Below, in pieces: positions 60,001 to 64,000 of a stretch of DNA of 64,000 nucleotides (positions within the stretch are counted from its first letter, which is position 1; every line of letters begins with the position of its first letter). Below the pieces are notes generated by a model. The model made no database searches and was not told the DNA's origin. It saw nothing but the letters and a program-made list of their open reading frames with translations. The stretch is from the NCBI RefSeq assembly GCF_947568225.1, contig NZ_CANOOQ010000001.1, forward strand, positions 62,001 to 126,000, written 5' to 3'. The stretch is from Faecalispora anaeroviscerum (GTDB taxonomy: Bacteria; Bacillota; Clostridia; Oscillospirales; Acutalibacteraceae). The position numbers were made by a program, and so were the translations under genes.

Positions 60001-60525
60001 TTAATTCACCTGCCTTATTTCCAAAGTTTTGCCCATCTGCATGAAAGCACCAAAAAAGAACTGGCCGCCAGCTCCTTGCTCATATTGTAAATGGAAGACC
60101 ATATTTGCCGGCTTGGCCTGATTAACCATTCCGACAATTGCTTTATGAGGAATTTCCTCTGATGGAAGTGCCGAAAGATAAATCGAAAATTCATATTGTC
60201 CCGGTGCGATTTCAAGCCTTGCGGAAACCCCCGACTGTTTTTCAATCAGATTCAGCAAAGCCGAACCGTTAATGATACTGTTGGCCTGAATTTTTGCCGC
60301 CACAAGCTTTCGACGTTCGGAGAGCGTACCGGATCCGGCAAGATTAAAGAGTTTCTCCCACCGTTCAACAGTCGCGAGATCCGCCGAAAGCACAAACTGA
60401 TTCTGATAGGCCTGCTTCGCTTTCTGAAGAAGGTTATCCGTCTGTGGATCAACTGCGCCTCCCAGCGCCTGAAAATCTTTTACGGTCTGAAGATATTCCG
60501 GAAGGTAGTTAAGATATTGATACAT
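60001..60525 (-). CDS. XkdU-like (DUF2313) baseplate/tail protein
   Basis: 174 residues. The start YLNYLPEYLQTVKDFQALGG, the AKQAYQNQFVLSADLATVER segment and the IEKQSGVSARLEI strand are typical of DUF2313 (YmfQ/XkdU), a baseplate wedge-tip protein. It overlaps the baseplate J gene by 17 bases. Confidence 0.88.
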   Translation of the reverse strand: MYQYLNYLPEYLQTVKDFQALGGAVDPQTDNLLQKAKQAYQNQFVLSADLATVERWEKLFNLAGSGTLSERRKLVAAKIQANSIINGSALLNLIEKQSGVSARLEIAPGQYEFSIYLSALPSEEIPHKAIVGMVNQAKPANMVFHLQYEQGAGGQFFFGAFMQMGKTLEIRQVN

Positions 60526-61609
60526 CGGTGTCCTCCGTTATGGTCACGCTGCCCGCGACCGGAATCTGATAATTATCGAAAGCTGAAGAAAGGGTAATAT
60601 TGCCCGCGCTGCCGTTTAACAACGTGCCGGAGACATCGGCTATTCCGTTTACAGACAGGATGGCAGCTTCCACACGCGACGTCCGTATAATGCTGTCCTG
60701 AAACGCCAAAGATGCGAGATATTCTTTGATGGCGGCTTCTACAGACGCCTGTATTCCGGATATTTCAACTCCGGTTTTCAGGGCCAGGGAAGCCGACACG
60801 TCAACCGGGAATTCCGATACCGTCGAAACGGTCACGCAGTGTCCAATTGGAGCCAATCCATAGCCTTTTCCGTGCGGCTCCGGATCAATCATGAGCTGCA
60901 CGGTCTGGATCAGGCTCTCGCTTGCCGGCTTGTTTTCCGGCGCAACAATCACACATTGAACCTTTCCTCCTTCATCATTCGGAGTAGGGAAGACCTTTAC
61001 AGCTCCGACACCGGATATTTTAAGAATCTGCTGCTCATAGTCGGCAATATTTCCGCCAAATGGCTGCTCATTGATTTCTTTATAAAATCTTGCGCGAAGC
61101 TCATCATCGGATTCCTGTTCTTCGCCGGCTGTCAATACTTCCGAAAGCGTTGCCGTACCAAGGCCGGCGATGTTATCAATCGGCAGCAAAGCGCCGAAAT
61201 AGCTATTTCCGATAATGCCGGCTTGCTGACACTGCAGCTGATAGGTACCGGAAGATATCCTGCTTGAAACGGTATAGATGATTCCGTCTGCGCCGAGTTT
61301 TGAGCCTTCCGGAACATCCATAGGGCTTCCATCTGCGGCGGTAAACAGTCCTTTTCGGATAGCGCTGGTCGCTGGATATCGATTTATGCCGTGTTCAGCA
61401 CAGCGGCGTGTCAGATCGTCTCCCTGCGCTGTGTCGGGCATGGTAGCGTTTTGAATATTGTCGGCATAATACTGCTGCTCGACAAGCTGCGCGGCCACGG
61501 GGGCCAGAGCGGTATAGATAATGCTGCCCTCGCGCGTATCAACCTGATTTTTGAGATTGTCCGGAATATTATCCAGCATCTCACGCATAAAGTCTTCAAA
61601 ACTTTTCAT
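60509..61609 (-). CDS. Baseplate J-like protein (XkdT)
   Basis: 366 residues. The N-terminal region (DNIPDNLKNQVDTREGSIIY) and the core (QAGIIGNSYFGALLPIDNIA, ESDDELRARFYKEINEQPFG, AVKVFPTPNDEGGKVQCVIV) are those of gpJ/XkdT baseplate wedge proteins. Full length for the family. Confidence 0.93.
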   Translation of the reverse strand: MKSFEDFMREMLDNIPDNLKNQVDTREGSIIYTALAPVAAQLVEQQYYADNIQNATMPDTAQGDDLTRRCAEHGINRYPATSAIRKGLFTAADGSPMDVPEGSKLGADGIIYTVSSRISSGTYQLQCQQAGIIGNSYFGALLPIDNIAGLGTATLSEVLTAGEEQESDDELRARFYKEINEQPFGGNIADYEQQILKISGVGAVKVFPTPNDEGGKVQCVIVAPENKPASESLIQTVQLMIDPEPHGKGYGLAPIGHCVTVSTVSEFPVDVSASLALKTGVEISGIQASVEAAIKEYLASLAFQDSIIRTSRVEAAILSVNGIADVSGTLLNGSAGNITLSSAFDNYQIPVAGSVTITEDTDVSIS

Positions 61610-61986
61610 GAGGCCACCTCCGTCTGTGCTGCCCTGCTGCCGAAAATCGTATCAATTGTAAAATGGATCACACCGTTTTCGACAGAAAAATCACGGACAC
61701 CCGTGATGCGGGTATCTGTGCTCAGCGCGTCCGTAATCATTCTTTTTGCTTCGCTGGCCACGTAGTCAGCATCTTTTCCGACCAGTGTGTTCAGTTCGCT
61801 TCCCCATTGCCATGAGAAGATCAGGTGCTCGTACCGTTCGGTTTGAACGGCCATCGCTGCGGACTGTACAACTGCGTCAAGCCCGTCGATAAACCCCGAT
61901 ACGCGACTGTTTTCAAGGTCAAGCCTCCACGTTTTCGAGGGGGATTGAGCTGTTTCAGTGTCCTGAATTTCAATTTCAGGGATCAC
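61606..61986 (-). CDS. XkdS-like (DUF2634) baseplate protein
   Basis: 126 residues. The SKTWRLDLENSRVSGFIDGL stretch and HLIFSWQWGSELNTLVGKDA match DUF2634/XkdS (gp25-like baseplate) proteins. The genes on both sides overlap it by 4 bases. Confidence 0.88.
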   Translation of the reverse strand: MIPEIEIQDTETAQSPSKTWRLDLENSRVSGFIDGLDAVVQSAAMAVQTERYEHLIFSWQWGSELNTLVGKDADYVASEAKRMITDALSTDTRITGVRDFSVENGVIHFTIDTIFGSRAAQTEVAS

Positions 61987-62306
61987 GGCGACACCTCCCT
62001 GACGGCCTTATACGGTTGGATTCGGTCGAGCAATATGTATTTTACTCCGTCGTTTCCGGCAGGCCGGCAAAGGAGCAAGACCCCGTCGCCGGATTTGAGA
62101 GGGGAGCGATAAACCGAATCTCCATGCTGCAGCCCAATGCAGTTGTCAGTGATATAAAAATCGTCTGATTCCAGCTCAAGCTTTTCACTCAGCTTGACCT
62201 TCAGAGGGGAAACGGAAGAAACCGTGCCGGTCTGAAAACCGCCTCTCCCCGTATGATCAAGATACGCCCGGATGATCCGCTTGCACTGATCCACGTCAAC
62301 AAGCAT
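61983..62306 (-). CDS. XkdR-like (DUF2577) tail protein
   Basis: 107 residues; SVSPLKVKLSEKLELESDDF then FYITDNCIGLQHGDSVYRSP and GDGVLLLCRPAGND fit the small beta-barrel DUF2577/XkdR proteins of the tail spike region. Synteny with PBSX supports it. Confidence 0.82.
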   Translation of the reverse strand: MLVDVDQCKRIIRAYLDHTGRGGFQTGTVSSVSPLKVKLSEKLELESDDFYITDNCIGLQHGDSVYRSPLKSGDGVLLLCRPAGNDGVKYILLDRIQPYKAVREVSP

Positions 62307-62319
62307 TTTAAAGCCCCCT

Positions 62320-63285
62320 TTAAACTAATTTAAAATCCGCTTTTACGGTATGAGAAACATCTGTAAAAGTGTGCACCGCCTTGGTGCACAGAAGAAATTT
62401 TTTGATCCCGGCGCGGGGAATGTCCACGTAGACCATATACCCGGCCCGGATACTTTTGTCGCCCAGCACTTCCACGCCGGTCAGCTTCTGTTGCACCTTG
62501 TTCTTCAGGCCGAGCAGCGCGTCCGATTTTGCCTTCGCCTGCGCGGCGTTGACGGAATCGTCCAATTTTTCATAATACTGCAGCAGCCCCCATTTTTTAA
62601 TGGTGCTGCTGTCTTTGGAAATATAGACCTCACGCTTTCCGGTATCCTTATTGTCTCGAACCAACTTGATCTGGTTATAGGTTTCGTCATCGATCCCGCG
62701 CTCATAGCTGAAATCGTCGATGTTGGTGCTGGTGCTGACCAGTAAATCCGAAATGGTGGACTGGATGTTGTGCAGCACGGCCAGACCGTATTCGTCCTTA
62801 ATATAGAAATATTTCTGAGTGCTGCGGAGTGTCAGGTTGATGCAATCGGAAATCATATCCAAAACAACCTTATCGTCAAAAGGGGAAAGATTTCCGAGAT
62901 TATAGCCGGTATCTTCAATCGTTCCCGCCTTCAGACCGAAATCGGAGAATATCTGCTGCGCGGCCTGAGAGGCGGTTTTATTTTTGAAGCTGTAGGTATC
63001 CTTTGCTTTCAGATATCGCAGCTGATCATAAGCGGTGATTTTGGCGGGATCTCGGTTACTGAATCCGTTCTTGAACACGAATCCCTTAAAATAAGGATCA
63101 CCGCCATATTTGACGCTGAAAGCGCTGCCTTCTTCCGGCGTCACAACATCGTTCTGCAAAATACTGAATGTACAGACACCGGCTTGGTTGATATTGTCCG
63201 TAAACTCGATGGAATCAACAACCTGAGAGATATCAAAAGTATCTTCGTTTGCCGCTGTCAGCATGGCTTCAAGCATATCCATCAC
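62320..63285 (-). CDS. XkdQ-like phage late control/hub protein
   Basis: 321 residues. Begins with a short linker, then SIEFTDNINQAGVCTFSILQ and KFGGDP-like YGGDPYFKGFVF, ASQAAQQIFSDFGLKAGTIE, and a C-terminal DKSIRAGYMVYVDIPRAGIK: the layout of XkdQ/gpD hub proteins. It forms part of the central spike hub. Confidence 0.9.
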   Translation of the reverse strand: MMDMLEAMLTAANEDTFDISQVVDSIEFTDNINQAGVCTFSILQNDVVTPEEGSAFSVKYGGDPYFKGFVFKNGFSNRDPAKITAYDQLRYLKAKDTYSFKNKTASQAAQQIFSDFGLKAGTIEDTGYNLGNLSPFDDKVVLDMISDCINLTLRSTQKYFYIKDEYGLAVLHNIQSTISDLLVSTSTNIDDFSYERGIDDETYNQIKLVRDNKDTGKREVYISKDSSTIKKWGLLQYYEKLDDSVNAAQAKAKSDALLGLKNKVQQKLTGVEVLGDKSIRAGYMVYVDIPRAGIKKFLLCTKAVHTFTDVSHTVKADFKLV

Positions 63286-63288
63286 TCC

Positions 63289-63936
63289 TTAAGGTATGAT
63301 CAACACCCAGCCGGGCTGAATCAGGTTCGGATTTTTGATTTTGCTTTTATTGGCATCCACAATCTTCGTATACTGCGCACCATTGCCATAATATTTTTTT
63401 GCGATATTCCAAAGGCAATCCCCGGATTTAACCGTATAGGTTCTGGTTGTCGGAGCCTGTACGGCGCGAACCGGTTGAGCGCTGGCAAGAGCTTTCGGTG
63501 CGGCGGTGACAGTCTGCATAATTACGACACGCTTAACCACCGGGTCTCGGTACTCTTTCAGCGACAGGGTATAGTAGCATTCGTTTGTTTCGCCAAAGTG
63601 ATAAGAAGGCTCAAAGCTTTCTATGCTGCACAGCAGATTGATGTCTATACCATCTCCGGTGATGATCAGGCGGCCAGGCAGTGATTTTTCCATCAGGCTG
63701 TTGATGTTGTCTACATAAGTTTCCGTCGCAAGAGGGGAGCTTGTGGTGGAGAACGGATACACGTTATCGGAAAACAGGCTTTTAATACTGAGTTCCTTCA
63801 GCTTCCGTTTTCCGATCACCGTAAGCTCCCCAAGATCGACGATATTATACTGTTTGTTGTCGCCCTGAACCTTGATGGTGATGTCCTCGAAGGGGTTGAC
63901 CGGCAGCTGCACGCTGTTAAAAAAAGTTTTGATCAT
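63289..63936 (-). CDS. XkdP-like LysM tail protein
   Basis: 215 residues. The C-terminal 50 residues are a LysM domain (YTVKSGDCLWNIAKKYYGNG, NLIQPGWVLIIP). The N-terminal 140 residues match the XkdP/gp53-like tail protein. It joins the tape measure to the baseplate hub in PBSX-like tails. Confidence 0.9.
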   Translation of the reverse strand: MIKTFFNSVQLPVNPFEDITIKVQGDNKQYNIVDLGELTVIGKRKLKELSIKSLFSDNVYPFSTTSSPLATETYVDNINSLMEKSLPGRLIITGDGIDINLLCSIESFEPSYHFGETNECYYTLSLKEYRDPVVKRVVIMQTVTAAPKALASAQPVRAVQAPTTRTYTVKSGDCLWNIAKKYYGNGAQYTKIVDANKSKIKNPNLIQPGWVLIIP

Positions 63937-64000
63937 CCGGACACCACCTCATCAATACCGGATAGCCCCGTCTCAATCGCGCTTTCTGTTTCATCGTGAA
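63933..64000 (-). CDS. C-terminal end of an upstream tail gene (partial)
   Basis: The frame ending at 63933 reads HDETESAIETGLSGIDEVVS and overlaps the XkdP start (ATGA). By PBSX order it would be the end of the tape-measure protein or a small gene after it; only about 22 codons are visible. Confidence 0.5.
   Translation of the reverse strand, partial: HDETESAIETGLSGIDEVVSG

Overview
The window looks like the chromosome of a gut-type, low-to-mid GC Bacillota, probably a clostridial Oscillospiraceae or Lachnospiraceae relative. The evidence is the strong AGGAGG ribosome sites, SLH and cell-wall-binding surface proteins, SpoVG, a clostridial-type conjugation machinery and a PBSX-like myophage module. 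The species cannot be named from the sequence alone.

Region 1 (1-30754, almost all minus strand) is the right part of a large integrative conjugative element (ICE). It ends in a displaced 3' fragment of a class II tRNA (probably tRNA-Ser) at 30699-30754, which serves as the attachment-site boundary. Reading from that end, it carries a DNA-binding regulator, small accessory proteins, an ArdA-like antirestriction protein, a Dam-type methylase, AbrB-like, YodL-like and SpoVG proteins, and a 1314-residue SLH/Ig-like surface protein. Next comes a nearly complete Tad (tight adherence) pilus set: two Flp-like pilins, prepilin peptidase, CpaB, TadZ, TadA, TadB, TadC and TadE/F-like pseudopilins. Type IV secretion genes follow (VirB2-like, VirB6-like, PrgI, VirB4), together with a Dcm-type methylase that has a repeat-filled recognition region. 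An amidoligase and a gamma-glutamylcyclotransferase stand at the left edge. Relaxase, coupling protein and integrase are not in the window and presumably lie to the left. Several unrelated soluble proteins of this element end in short Met-rich tails.

Region 2 (30755-51740) is chromosomal or older mobile DNA. It holds remnants of a second ICE, a TetR regulator divergent from a 2565-residue surface protein (GLUG, MBG-like, three SLH and choline-type repeats), and an apparently orphan c-di-GMP-I riboswitch. It also holds a two-component/ABC-transporter operon with a frameshifted FMN-binding gene, an AT-rich RidA unit, a group II intron remnant, and a decayed SLH/cell-wall-binding paralogue. A WYL regulator follows whose 28-bp operator is repeated before a DUF3788-YoaP operon, then a PNPOx-family protein and a 3' fragment of a MocR-type regulator.

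Region 3 (about 51740-64000, minus strand) is the late part of a PBSX-like contractile-tail prophage running off the right edge. It has LysM/XkdP, XkdQ, XkdR, XkdS, baseplate J, XkdU and fibre genes, followed by a complete diversity-generating retroelement (variable C-type-lectin target, Avd, template repeat, reverse transcriptase). After these come a GH25 lysin, a DUF2829/Tad2 anti-Thoeris-like protein, a holin, a Dam-type methylase and a small Xre repressor. The template and variable repeats differ at 10 of 111 positions, all at template adenines, so the retroelement has been active. A near-identical palindrome lies about 70 bp upstream of both the repressor gene and avd, suggesting joint control.
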